From contig JAIUCV010000103.1 of NCBI GenBank assembly GCA_026724425.1, forward strand, positions 1,550,001 through 1,614,000: DNA of 64,000 nt, in the 5' to 3' direction. The notes below the pieces were generated by a model. The model did no database searches, was not told where the DNA came from, and saw only the letters and a program-made list of their open reading frames with translations. Below are positions 49,024 to 62,228 of this stretch, in pieces (within the stretch, counting starts at the first letter, position 1; every line of letters begins with the position of its first letter). The position numbers and the translations under genes were made by a program. This DNA comes from Erythrophleum ivorense. Lineage: Eukaryota > Streptophyta > Magnoliopsida > Fabales > Fabaceae.

Positions 49024-52000
49024 ATGCCAAGTCTAGGAAATTCCTTTCGAAAGAGTCAGTCTACGTCCAACATTGGGCAGGCAAAGAAGAAACCCAACGA
49101 GAATGGATTTCCTGAGTCCCTTGCTCGAAAATCTATTTCGTCTTCGCGCCCACCAAAGTACGTTCTTCAGTTGTTTTTTTTTTTTTTTCTAAATTCTGGT
49201 GACCTATAAATTTTTATTACTGTATATTGGACTTTGCCTTTGGTGCCGTAGTCTGTGCTTGTGGTTCTTCGAAGAGATGGTCCACGTTGAATTGATTCCT
49301 ATTGTTACCCCTCCCTTCTTTTTCTCTCTGTTTGGCAGAAAATGTATCAGAATCGAAATCTTTCTTTCTATCAAATTTTTTTAAAAAAACGTATATCCCG
49401 TCATTATCTTCTGTTCCTTGTCTTCAATGCTAAAAGGGGGGAAAAAACAAAAAAGATAATAATAAAAAGTGACATTCCGAAAAATCATTATTATAATCTG
49501 AAATATTATTATAGCCATTCTTAGCTGTCAGTTGTAACTTTGCACTCATATGTAGAAACAGATATTCGGGTTGTTGTGTGCCATAATTGCAAAGGTCGGT
49601 ATTTCAGAATGTCAACATTAAACAAATGTGGCTTTACAAAATCTTGTCAAATTGATTAGTTTACAATGATATTAATAAAGGTCCTTGATGTTGTGCTAGT
49701 TTTGGATCAGACTCCAGTCATAATTTTTTCGTGTGATTGAAATCTCTCACTATATTGCCATACGATGCTTTCATTTATTTTTTATATCTTACTCTCCAAG
49801 AAATCTTATCAAGCAGATATTGCAAACTAATATCTCATATTATCAAGACTCTTGGTTGCCTTAGAGGTGCTTGAGCTAAATACCTGGAGATTTGGGACGT
49901 GCTTCTGCCTTGTTGTTTTAGTCGTCTGTCCCCTTAAAGAACTTGACTGAATCATCAGCGATAGAGATAAAAGATGATGCAATGCTATCTAATCTAAATA
50001 GGGTCCTGCATGCCATGGGGTCGCATATTTTATGACAAATTAGTCGTTGTCTAAGAGCTTGAGCAGACATGCTTGAATGCTCTTCACCTTGGAAAGAGAC
50101 TCATAATTACAGGAGTTGGTAAAATGAAAGCTTTCATATAGAGTCACTTCAAGCACATTAGGGACAGCTCCTGCGTACGTAAATGAGAATATAAGGGGCG
50201 TTTGGTAGGAGGAGGAAAAACGGACCGGAGAGGAAAATTTTGATAAAATATTAATTTTTTTTATTACAATTATTATTTAATATTATTTATTAATTATTAC
50301 TTAATCATTAAAAATAAAAGTATTATAAATATTTTTTATATGTAAAATTACATTTTTTTCTTTCTTTCTTCATTTTAGTGAAGGTTTAATTAATTTAAAT
50401 CATGCGATGATACCTTTGTTTGCTTTGGACTTGGATTAGGGGATTAACGGGAGAGAGAACAGTAAAATCACTTCGGCTTTCAAAGGCCTTGACATTACCT
50501 GAAACAACAACTGTGTATGAAGCTTCCCGTCTGATGGCTGCCCGTAAAGTAATTGCTCTATTACTGACAGATTCTAATGCTTTACTTTGTGGAATCCTCA
50601 CGGACAAGGTATGGCCCCGGTCTTTTCCCTCCCTTGATTCGTTAACAACAAGAGCAAGAGAAGCTTGAATCTTTACCTGGATTTATTTGTTTTAACGCAC
50701 ATACTTTCTATGTTTTTTTGCTGTTAAAGGATATAGCAAAAAGAGTTATTGCTCGGGAGATTAATCTTGAAGACACACCTGTTTCCAAGGTTATGACAAG
50801 GAATCCGACATTTGTCCTTGCTGATACTCTTGCCGTGGAAGCCCTCCAAAAGATGGTGCAAGGTTGGTAGTATACAAGGAGGCACGTACGTCTTTCAATG
50901 CTAGTTGCTATTTTGTTTCTTGGTTTTTGACTACAAGGCCGATACATGTCACAGGGAGATTCAGGCATTTACCTGTGGTGAACAATGGAGAAGTTATTGC
51001 TTTACTTGACATAGCAAAGTGTTTGTATGATGCTATTGCTCGATTGGAAAGGGCAACCGAGAAAGGAAAAGCAATCGCAGCAGCTGCTGAAGGTATCGAA
51101 AAACAATGGGGGACGCTGGCTTCCGGTTGGTTGAGTATTCTATTATTTGCATGCCTAGCTCTTGGATTTCTGTTCAGGGCATACTTGCACGTTGCAGTTA
51201 GGTTGTGATATCTGATTAGCTACTAAGTACAGACTGTATTCTATTTCATGTTAATTAGGTCATTGTGCAGGCTCCAATGCATTCATTGAGACTCTTCGGG
51301 AGAGGATATTCAAACCCTCATTGTCTACAATCATTTCTGAGTTTCCAAAGTAGGTAATACCTTCTTTTATTTGAATTGAAGAGAAAGCTATATGTCAAAT
51401 AATATGTGTGCATGTTTGGATTACCATCCTAGTTCTTCTAATGGATAGTAACACTCTTCAGGCTCGCAACAGTTTTACCAACAGAATCAGTCTTGACAAC
51501 AACAAAGAAGATGCTTGAAATTGGTGCAAGCTCTGCAGTCGTAACGGTTGACGGCAAACCTCGCGGCATCCTTACGTAATTATTCATCCAGTGAAATTGC
51601 CATCCGTCCCTCTTTTTTTCTTTTCAGTATCTTCAATTTGACTTTTTGTCCCAGCTTCCCAGTTTCACAATGTTAGATTTTTATTGTCATTATGCATCCT
51701 TTGATTGATTTTAATGGGATATAATCTACGTAAAATTCCAGTTCGAAGGATATCTTGATGCGGGTAATTGCACAAAATTTTCCCCCGGACTCAACTCTTG
51801 TTGAAACGGTACTTTTTCCTTTCATATGGACAATCTTTTGAGGAGACAACTTATTTTGTTAGCCTTTTCCATCGTTAGATGTTGAAACATCTCGTAATGT
51901 TTGGGACGATATTTTCCTTACTACGTAATCGAAGAAAAAGTGGCCATTCTGGATGTTCTCCCTTTTTCTTGTTTTCCTCTCTCTCTCTCTCTCTTTCTCT

Positions 52001-55000
52001 CTCCCCTTCTTAATGGGAATACAATACAATCTACAGGTCATGACCCCAAATCCAGAATGTGCAACAGTTGATACACCAATTGTTGATGCACTTCACACTA
52101 TGCATGATGGAAAATTTTTGCATCTTCCTGTGCTTGATAGAGGTAATGTACTGATATATTCCCCGGGGGGGTGGAAGGGGAAGTTTTATGCATCGATATG
52201 GTTTCTGATTAGGTTGGTTGAAAACAGATGGCAGTGTAGTTGCTGTGGTCGATGTGATTCATATCACTCATTTTGCCGTTGCAACGGTAAGTCAGATGTA
52301 TTAGACTCCACTATACCCACTGCTGTTAATTTCTTTCAGTGTCTGTGAAATCCAAGTTGCTTGAAATGGGATATACAAGTGGCTCTATGTATGTATAGCT
52401 TTTACAACGCTCCCGTCAGCCCAAGTTGTAAATTTTCTTGTCCTTGGTTTGGTTTTTTGCTAATATTAGATAAAGGTTTCAGTCTGCCATTTATATACTG
52501 TTCAAGTGTCGATATCTCAACTTGCATGGGTATTTACGTAATTATATAAGCAGTCTTCAATCTGGTCATAAACCTATCAAAATAATGCTACCTATGCAAG
52601 CTAGTTGTTTTAGCTACATAAAATATTTAACCCAAAATGACTAATTCACATTTTCTTTGTTTCATTTCATAAAGCATAAAACTGGACATAAAGAAGAGAA
52701 AGGAAATGATATGTCATGCTAAAAATTTAACGACATGATGATTTATATATATATATATATATATCTCTATAAAGAGAAGAAAAAGTAAATGAAGGCACAA
52801 CCTTTTTCTTTGCTTAATTTTTATCTTGTTTTCCTCCTGCAACCTCCCCATCTAGTCATCTACTAAGACATAAAGCATGCTGGAAAGAGTTTTGAGATTC
52901 TAGTACTTCCTGTTTCCCTTACATGAATCATTAGATTCCTGACTCCTTAAAACTTGAGGGTTGTTTCTCAGTGAGTTAGTGCCTGTTTATAACGTTAATT
53001 TTAGATCTGGTATGTTTTTTCTCTTGGACTGTGGTTCAGATATGTTATACTATAATTTTCTCTTTTTCATATCATTACTTTTTAGGCATAACTTTATAGG
53101 ATATGTAATTAATTTAACTACTTTTCCAAAAAAAAAAAATATCAGTGTTACCTACTGGATTGGGAGTAATGTTGATGTTAATGAAATGATTCAGAGAGGG
53201 GGAGAAACAGAAAATGAGGGAAGGAGTATATTTAGTGCTCTTTTTCATGAATGGTCAATACATAGGAGTAAACAAGGGTTTAGAAATTGAATTGAGAGCT
53301 TGAGATAGACTCGGTTATGATATCTGCTGTTTGTTTTTTAGAATCAACATGCTGAATGAGTATAACTTCCTAACTAACTCAACTTCTTAACCAAACTATT
53401 CTTCAACAGTTAATGTTGAATTTACAGACACTATGATACGAAAACTGTTATTTTTTTAGATGTTATATTTTTTGACAAATTTGTATTGACTGTTTCATTT
53501 TCTCTACTAATCAGGTCGGAAACACTGCCCACTTGAACAATGAAGCAGCCAACTCAATAATTCAAAACTTTTGGGAATCGACCATGGCCTTAACTTCGAA
53601 TATTGATGATGACGATGATGAGTCACGAAGGTTTTATATATGCATTGATGTTGCAAGTAGAAATAATCTCAATTTGTTAATGTACTCATGCATTATTAAT
53701 GGCATAATAGTGGCAGTTCTTTGAAGATGACTTCCGAGGTAGGAGAAACCGCGAGATCTATTGGTCAACCCTCTACCAGAATGCCGAATGCGTTTTCCTT
53801 CAAATTACAAGATAAGAATGGCCGAAAGCATAGATTCACATGCGGTATGCTACTTATCTTTGACAGCATGTAGAAGACGTTATTTACCTTTTATGTTTAT
53901 GGTTTGTGTTCCTTTCTTAAGTTTCACTTGAATATGACAGGATTCATATTGATGCATTAATCTGCATTGGTCATTATATTTTTAATTCAATGTTGCCCTA
54001 CAAGGGCAAGAGTATGTTATGAACCAAAAATCAGAAACACAAAGAAGTACTAGGCAAGTCAACAAGTATGAAATATCCCTCTGGTTGTTTTATTTATCAC
54101 AACTATTGCACTGAATTCTCTATTGTCACTAATCAGATTCATTTCCTCATGAAGAGGAATTACATCAGAAGGAACTTGCAAAGAAAGAAAAACGCAGAAG
54201 CAACATTCAGAGAATAAGAGAATTCACACAATCCACACCCCTCCTTCTCCCTTCCCTGTCCTTCAAAATCCCTCATAAAAATCCCTCACTTTCCACGTAG
54301 GCTTCCTCACACGATCACTCCTACTCACCACTTCTTTCTCCATGCATATTGCGAGACTATTATTCCCCATGAAGCCCACATCCTCCTCCACGCGGTCAAC
54401 AGCTTTAACTAATTTTGTGTCGTCATTAGCATTCATAACATTTCCTCCCCCAGTAGGGAATTGATGCTGGAAAGAAGTGAGGTCTTCTCAGGTAGCCTCC
54501 TGAATATCAAGTACATCCCAGTGTACCAAAACTTGGGGTACCCAGTTATTGGTTTTAAGAACAGTGCGGTGTTGTAATATACCAAGAGGTTGTAACATTG
54601 GTCCTGCTTTAGAAATGATGAGTGGAAGTGGAATATATTGAGAATCAGGATTACCAACACACTTCTTAAGAAGTGAAATGCGAAAGACAAGATGTATTTT
54701 GGCTGTGGGAGAGAGTAAGAATTTATAGGCAACGGAATTAATCTTCTCAGTGATAGGAAATGGGCCAAAATATCTTAAGCTGAGCTTGTGATTCTTCCGC
54801 AAGGCAACTGAATGTTGGCGACAAGGCTGAAGTTTCACGAAAACTAAATCACCAATTTGAAATTCAAGTTCTGTTCGTTCCTTGTCAGTAATAAGCTTCC
54901 TTCGAATTCGAGCCTTTGCCAAATGATGTTTAAGCTGAAGAAGGATGGCATCTCTAGATAAAAGAGCTTGCTTAACAGCTTTGTTATCATCTTGGGAAGG

Positions 55001-58000
55001 TGAATACTTGAGGATGGTAGGGGAATGTTGACCGTATACTGCCAAAAATGGAGTCATACCTATAGCAGTGTGACAAGAGGTGTTGAACCAAGCTGATCAT
55101 CTAATTCAGGGCGGTAAGAGGCAGTCATACAAAGGGTGGTACTTTAAAGAGATGTTTACAAAAATTGCTAGTGAAGACTTTGTCACGGTCAGAGACGGTG
55201 CGAGGGACCCCATGCAATTTGACAACCATGTCAACAAGCTTGGTAGCCACTTGAGCACTACTAAAGGAAGGTTTGAGCGCACCAAAATGTGTGTATTTGG
55301 ACAAACGATGAACCACAACCATGAGGACAGTGAAGCCCTGCAAAAAAGAAAGATGACTAATGAAATCTATAGAAATATCCTCCCAAATCTGATATGGGAT
55401 AGGTAGGGGTTGAAGCAAATCTGCAGGGTGTAAGTTGGAGGTCTTAGCTTGTTGACAAATCATATAATGGTTGATGACGTGCCTTATATCCTAATGAAGG
55501 CCTTTCTAATAAAATTGAGAAGCTATTCTAGCATGTGTTCTCAAATGACCAGCATGACCACCGATGGTGGAAGCATGAAATTCTCAAAGAATTTTCTGTT
55601 TAAGTGGCATTGGCTGGAATCACCAACCTATTCTTCCAAAACAATAAGCCATCCCTAAGCGTGTAATGGGGAGCTGAGCTTGAAGAAGTAGAAAGATGTT
55701 AAATAATGCGTTGACAATAACAAAGTAGCTGGAGCTTGATATCATCTAGGATGGCAAATTGAGGGGTAGAAAGTGCCATATGAAAAGAACGGGATAAGGC
55801 ATCAATAACTTTGTTTTCAGTGCCAGGCTTATATTCAATTTTAAAATTGAATAGCATTAACTTGGGCAACCACTTCTGCTGCTCAGGCGTTTGAATGACT
55901 TGAGAGGTTAAAGCTTGTAAACTTTTCTGATAAGTCCTGATAACAAAAGGGTAGCCTAATAAATAATGTCTGAACTTGGCCGCAGACTCTGCGATTGCAA
56001 ACATTGCCCGTGCATAAGTAGACTTAGATTACCATGATTTCGAAAACTTTTGAAAGAAACAAGCAATTTGGTGGCCATCTTGACTGAGGACCCTTCTAAT
56101 ACCGATGCCTGATACATCAGTTTCTACCACAAAAGGAATGCTGAAATTGGGTAATACTAACATGGGTGCTGTGGTTACAGCTTGTTTAAAGGAGCAAAAA
56201 GCTTTTTGTGCAGTTGAAGACTGAAGAAAGGAATCTTTTTGAATGAGTTGAGTAAGAGGAGCAGCCAAGGTTGTATATCTTTTAATAAACTTCCGATAGT
56301 AACATAAGGCCTAAGAAACCTTTGAGTTGCTTGATAGTAATAGTAGTAGGTGGCCACGCCAAAATTGCTTGCGCCTTAGAACTATCCATTTCAACCTCTT
56401 GAGCAGAAACTACATGACCAGGATACTCCACATGTTGCTGGCCAAAAGAGCACTTAGAGAGTTTAGCAAACAACTGATGTTGGTGGCGTTGGAGGACTTC
56501 TTTCAAATGATGAAGATGTTTCCCTCAAGAGTGACTATAAATCAATATATCATTGAAAAGAAAAAAGAACAAATTTGCGTAGAAATGGTTGAAAAACATG
56601 GTTCATTAATACGTGAAGAGTGGCAAGTGTGTTAGTAAGCCCTAAGGACATTACAAGCCATTCATAGTACCATTGATGTGTGCAAAAAGCTGTCTTATGG
56701 CGATCCTTAGGTCTGATTAAAATTTGATGATAATCTCAGCGCAAATCCAATTTGGTAAAATAGGCAGCACCATATAATTTATCAAGAAGCTTATCAACCG
56801 TAAGGATAGGGAAATTGTCTTTGATAGTAACAGAATTAAAAGCACGGTAGTCAGTGCAAAACGTTCATGTGCCATCTTCTCTTTTTTTAACTATGAAAAG
56901 GGCTTGTACTGTGCTATATGATACCTTCACTAAGCATTTGAGCTATATTTTTCTCAGTCTCAGTCTTGTGGTTAAAGGGGTATCTGTACGCTTTAACTTT
57001 CATAAGGGAAGTTCCTTCAAGTAATGGAATGGCATGGTTATGAAATCTAGATGGTGGCAACCTGTGAGTGTTAGAAAACACTATCTAAAATTGACTGGGG
57101 AGCTTCGCCAGGTCTGGGACCATGGAGCTAGGAAGATCTAACCCTTAAGGTGTAGCAGGAACAGGAAATTGCATTTGCAAGGTGTAAATGATATAGCGTC
57201 GGTTGACTGTATCCTCTTGAATTGGTGAAATTGAGCTTGAGTGGCTGTTGGAGATCGGTTACCATACAATGTCACAGATTGCCATTTAAATAAAATTTAA
57301 AGGTAGAAGCACTATAATCGGCCACATGAGGACCTAAGGTGGCTAACCACGAAGCACCTAAAGCCACATCAGCACCCAAAATGGGCAATAGGGAAGTAGG
57401 GGAGACAATAGTATGATCCTGAGTCTTCAAGTGCAGCTGTTGAACGAACCCTTCACCTATGAGATGGTGATCATTGCCAACTAAAACTTTAAATTTGAAG
57501 GGTTTGGGTTTAAAAAAGGTATGAGGTCGAATATATTTTTCTTCAAAAAGACGAGCTAGAGAAATTGCTTTCGGTAAATTTGAAGGGAATTTAGCTAATA
57601 TGTCACGTTTAATGTCTGGTTTCAGGCCACTAAGAAAACAATCTAGTAAAGCATCCTCACTGAGAGCGTTTACATAGTTTGCTAGTACACTGAATTCCTG
57701 ATAATAAGAAGTAACGGAGTCAGACTGAAGCAACTGAAATAATTGAGCACGAGGAGAATCAAATTGGGAAGGACCCAACTGAGTCTCAATCGCAGATGTT
57801 AATGCATGCCAAGTTGGTAGCAAATCACAAAATGATTGGACCCTCTATAGGGATAGCAGCAATAGTAACCTTTTATCACTAGTGTCATAATAGTGGAAGA
57901 ATTGCTCTGCCTAAACAACCACTAAAGGATCTGACCCATCAAACTTGGGAAAATCCAATTTAACAATACGCACCTGAAAGGGTTGATATGAAGGATTAGA

Positions 58001-59388
58001 CGATTGAGGAACATTGTGGCTTGAGTTCTGGCTACTGAAAGACGAATGTAGCGTGAGGCGCCCTAAACTCCGAGCAATGGTATCCATGGTCTTGTTCACC
58101 AAATCGACAGAGAGTTCAAGACGATCAAAATGGGCGTTACTGATTGCCTCTTTGCTATCGATAGTTTCAACAATTTGTTTTTTACCTCGGCTGCTAAATC
58201 CTTCAAACATGTATTTTCCGCCATCAGTAGCTCAACGAGAGCATCAAATGTTATAAACCAAAAATCATGAACACAAAGAAGTACTAGACAAGACGGCAAG
58301 TATGAAATATCCCTCTGGTTGTTTTATTTTTCACAAGGTAATCAGAGTCATTCCCTCAAGAAGAGGAATTTCATCAGAAGGAACTTCCAAAGAAACTTTA
58401 GAGAAGAGAATTCACACACTCCACACCCCATCCTTCTCCCTTCTCTGTCCTTAAAAATGCCTCACTTTTCACGTAGGCTTCCTCACACGATCACTCCTAT
58501 GCACCACTTCTTTCTCCACGTATATTGCTGGACCGTTATTCCCCATGAAGCCCGCATCCTCCTCCACGTGGTTAACAGCTTTAACTAATTTTGTGTCGTC
58601 ATTAGCATTCATAACAGAGTAGGACTATAGTGATAAGTAAACACTTCTTTGTGTGTTTTTGAGTTAATGAGCTAAGAGGTCTTCTATACGACTGGATTTC
58701 AAGTCTAAATTTAATTCCGTATCAGTAAAAAGCTAGGGATTGAATGATTTTGATGTGGTTGGTTGCAAGTTCAGATACTCTGAGCTTGGCAGAGGTTATC
58801 ACTTCAATTATCCAGAGAGTCAATGACATTGACCCATACAACCTGCCACTAATTCTGGTATGCTTCTTCAAAATGTTATATTTATTTATGGTCTCCAGGT
58901 TGAGTTAATGCTTCTGCTTTTTTAAGGCAAGCTGCTCAAATTTATTGTTTGTAGTATGAAGATGAAGATCATGATCAAATCGTAATGGCTTCAGACAATG
59001 ATCTCGCTTCAGCTGTTGACCATGCAAGGATGGCTGGTTTGAAGGTATGGCGGATCTTTAAGCTTGGAGGCACAAATGTGTGACTATGAAAGAAGTTTTT
59101 ATTTAGAGCTAGAAAGATTGATGGTTATTTTCATTGTAAAATGGGGTTCACTGAAGTTTCAAAATGGAATAGCAAAACCAATACTATTTGACTTCGGAGT
59201 GATGAATTTTGTAGGCACTGATATTGCATTTAGACTACTCAGTAGTAGTAAGTGGTGGGAGAAAAAACAGCGCGGGAAGTGTGGATTATGCTCATTCAGA
59301 TAGATGGAACTCAGCATATGGTGCCGTAGCTGCTGGAGCTGCAATTCTCGCTGTCTTATGCTTGTTCACATACTTGAAGCGAGTTTAA
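49024..59388 (+). CDS. CBSCBSPB: CBS-CBS-PB1 domain protein (CBSCBSPB family)
   Basis: Four CBS repeats in two Bateman modules (adenosyl-nucleotide sensing), then a PB1 domain and a tail anchor; cellular role unproven. Exons 49024-49157, 50440-50608, 50730-50862, 50955-51125, 51271-51349, 51462-51575, 51742-51808, 52037-52142, 52228-52286, 53515-53630, 53717-53844, 58775-58857, 58955-59044 and 59215-59388 join in frame to 540 residues, near family length. CBS motifs: ERTVKSLRLSKALTLPETTT, VSKVMTRNPTFV, GRFRHLPVVNNGEVIALLDI, VMTPNPECATVDTPIVDALH and DGKFLHLPVLD. PB1: FSFKLQDKNGRKHRFTC split from DTLSLAEVITSIIQRV by intron 11, then acidic YEDEDHDQIVMASDNDL. The end AYGAVAAGAAILAVLCLFTY is a single membrane span. 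Intron 11 (53845-58774) holds a chromovirus yet keeps clean splice sites. Confidence 0.92.
54015..54440 (-). repeat. 3' LTR of the chromovirus
   Basis: Starts TGTTATGAACC and ends TTCATAACA. At 426 bases it is 58 longer than the other LTR, mainly from extra sequence around 54112-54145 (TATTGCACTGAATTCTCTAT region). On its right side lies the polypurine tract (minus strand ACTGGGGGAGGAAA, about 54441-54454). Confidence 0.92.
58249..58616 (-). repeat. 5' LTR of the chromovirus
   Basis: Starts TGTTATAAACC and ends TTCATAACA, 368 bases. Shares long blocks such as AGTATGAAATATCCCTCTGG with the other LTR, with numerous substitutions, so the insertion is not recent. Adjacent on the left, minus strand, is a degenerate primer-binding region (TTTGATGCTCTCGTTGAGC). 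Confidence 0.92.
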
Positions 59389-62228
59389 ACGACAGCAGGA
59401 GTGGCGCGTTTTGACTCCAAATTCCAAACTGAGGGTCAAACTTATTGAAAAATTCTTATACAGACTTAATCTATCCAAAAAAGATAAAAAGAATGTACAG
59501 ACCAAGTCAATACAAGAAAGTTCAAATATTTTCAAGTGACACATTTTTTGTTTGCTTGTTGGCATTTTGCCATTCTTTTATTTAATGTTTGGCCGATTGC
59601 CAATGTGTATGTCCCGAAATTTTGTAAAAATACATGCGCTTACACGAAAGAAGTTCAACTTTATTATTGCACTGCCTGGTCTGGAATGCATTGCGTCATT
59701 CTAATCCTCTCAAGGGTAAATAATGTTTAAATTACACCGTTTTTTTAATTATGAAAATATATAATTCTTTTGAAATTAAAATATTTTTAAAAATAATATT
59801 AATTTTTTATTAAAAATATAATTTCTTCTATTTCAATGTTATTTTTGTGTTAAAAATTATATATTTAATTTATTCTAAATCCAAAAGATAGTCATTTTTC
59901 TTTGATTAAATATTTATTTAATGTTTGTTATATTATATGTATACAATAGGTATAAAGCCATTTTAGTTAAAAATAGATATAATAGTAGTTTATCTTTTAT
60001 TGTAAAAGAGGCATATTTTTTAATTTAAAAAATATCAATTTTTAAAATAAAAAAATTGTATAATTTAAAATTTTATCCTATTTTCACTTTTTTGTATATT
60101 ATGCATTCCATCTGGACCAGAGGTGGCTGACTACATTGCGAGTCCACCAATATCTTTGTCGGAGTGTGGTCTTATTCTCTTCTTTTCTGGTTGGGTAAAA
60201 CTTTATTTTCATTCTTTATATATGAGGAGTTTTCTAACTTAGTTTCTTATATAATTATTTTTTAATTTAATTTTTTATATATAAATATTTTTTAATTTAA
60301 TCTTTCATAAATAAAATAAATAATAATAATAATTCTTTATTTATGGATTTTTTTAATTCAATAAAATAATATTATTGATTAGTTTTATTTATGAGAAATT
60401 AAATAAAAAAGATAATTTTATGAGAGATTAAATTTAAAAATACCTTATCTGTAAAGGATTAAGTTAAAAAAATAATTTTATCAAGGACTAAATTAAAAAT
60501 TACACCATTTATAAGATATCAAAATTAGATTTTATTCTTTTCTGTTTTGTTGAAATTTTTTTCCTTAAAAATAACTCATTAATGGATTAAATCAATATAT
60601 ATATATATATATAATGTTTTATACAATTTTATTTTATGTATACTTATCGAATTTGACAAAAATATGAATTAGTCTGGTTGTTTGAAAAATAAAATCTAAC
60701 TAATTAACTCGCTATGAGCTAGGAAGTAGGAGCTGAACAAATCCCACTACCAAGTTCCCCTTGCCCCCAAATTTTTTTATATTTTTTTAATCAAACACGA
60801 GCAAACCAAAACATTTAATAAATGTTGATTATACTTGTAGAATATAAATTTATATTAAAATCAATAAAGTTTAAAGTTTATCATCCCAACCCTTAATTAT
60901 TGCCTTTTTTTTTTCACTGTATTATTTGACCTGGACCAGGCACCGACAGGAAGACGTGGATTGGTAGTTAAATTTGAGAAGGACCAAATTTGTGACGTTG
61001 TTTCTCTCCACGGACTTCTGTCTCAAGCAGACTTTTGGATGCATTTGATTTATAAAAAAACAAAATGAATTATAAATATGAAAAATAAATCTCATAAAAA
61101 TATTTTTAACATAGTTATATATTCATTCATAGTTAATCTAACTTAATTAAATTTTATATATTGAATTTCTTTAAAAAATTTCCCTTCTTAATCACCTTAC
61201 GCACTTTTAACTTGTAGAGCTATGTTATGTTAGCCATGGATGAAATCCCGGATAGGTGAATCTAAAAGATGCTCAAAATTTCATGAGAATATATATATAT
61301 ATATATATATTCCATCTTTCACATGCATCCCTTTATGCATATTCTTGATTCAATTGCCGCCAATTTGACAGAAGGGGAACAGATTACAGAAATTAGTGGA
61401 GTGAGCCTTCCATTATCCCCCTGAAAACGCGCCCATGTTGCCAGTTTCCATAGCCGTTTTGAGAATTTCTCAATTATAATATATTAAAAGCAGGCTCTTC
61501 ATTTTATTTTGAAGGGTCTTCCCAAAAATCCCATCACTAAATTGAAATATTTTGCATTTCAAACTCTGAAAAATGCATTCATTCCTCAAGCCGTAGGAAA
61601 ACGACCATGTGAAATGGCTGGAAAGATTTAAAATTTGTGCCACCCACCCAAAGATTCATGTCCTTCAAATTAATTCCTCGAAATGTTCTCATAATCCACA
61701 TCATATTTTGTTCTTTTCGTCTTGTGAACCCAACTCACGTCAGACCTAAATCATTATATGGAAAAAAAAAGGTTTACCTAAAATATCTTTGCTATTGAAA
61801 ATCGGGTCCTTCGTTGTTCCCTTTTTGTCTTTTAAAAAGAGATTCTCTCTGCAAGAGATAAAAAGCCCACACTGTGTGCTTCACATGAATCTGTAATCGG
61901 TGATCCCACTTCGCGGATTGACTTTGCTGCCTGCCGTAAAAAATGAAAAAAAAAAAACAAACAAACGCTTTCATTCATTCTCACACCATTAATTGCTTTA
62001 CCTTTTCTGTAGGCACCACCAAAGGTAAGCTAAGGCTAAAGCGCACTATCCCATATTCTCACGAAACCAGATGCTTCTGTCTAGTCTCTACATCCAAACA
62101 CAGTAATCTGGAAAATATCTTGGGATGATTGGATGAAAGCTTCTATTTGTCCAGTAAACTTCTTCCGGAATTCAACATTACAGAGAGAAAAACCAATTTT
62201 GCTAGAAGACTCATTTTTGTGAGCAAGA
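59389..62228. other. Intergenic region before the phospholipase gene
   Basis: Begins with the 3' UTR of the CBS-PB1 gene. AT-rich low-complexity DNA fills 59750-60700. TA microsatellites lie near 60597-60613 and 61291-61310. The region from about 61900 is the likely promoter and leader of the phospholipase gene; a possible leader donor (AAAGGTAAGC) is at 62022. No coding sequence seen. Confidence 0.5.

Larger units (their letters stand above)
54010..58621 (-). mobile_element. Ty3/gypsy chromovirus retrotransposon in CBSCBSPB intron 11
   Basis: Complete insertion of 4.6 kb, 54015-58616, flanked by a perfect GAGTA duplication (54010-54014 and 58617-58621), oriented against the host gene. From 5' to 3' on the minus strand: LTR 58616-58249, gag from about 58220, a remnant of protease (GADVALGASWLATLGP), reverse transcriptase, RNase H, integrase (WEDISIDFISHLS, VPRTVSDRDKVF) and a chromodomain end (VPQVLVHWDVLDIQEATWED), polypurine tract next to 54441, LTR 54440-54015. 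Gag runs straight into the end of the protease, so the zinc knuckle and protease active site are deleted. The RT core reads FND instead of F-D-D, and many stops and frameshifts are present. Non-functional. Small size and short LTRs suggest a Reina-like lineage. Confidence 0.92.

Noticed and set aside
55080..55658. Plus-strand ORFs inside the chromovirus
   Set aside because: Shadows of integrase coding sequence on the minus strand.
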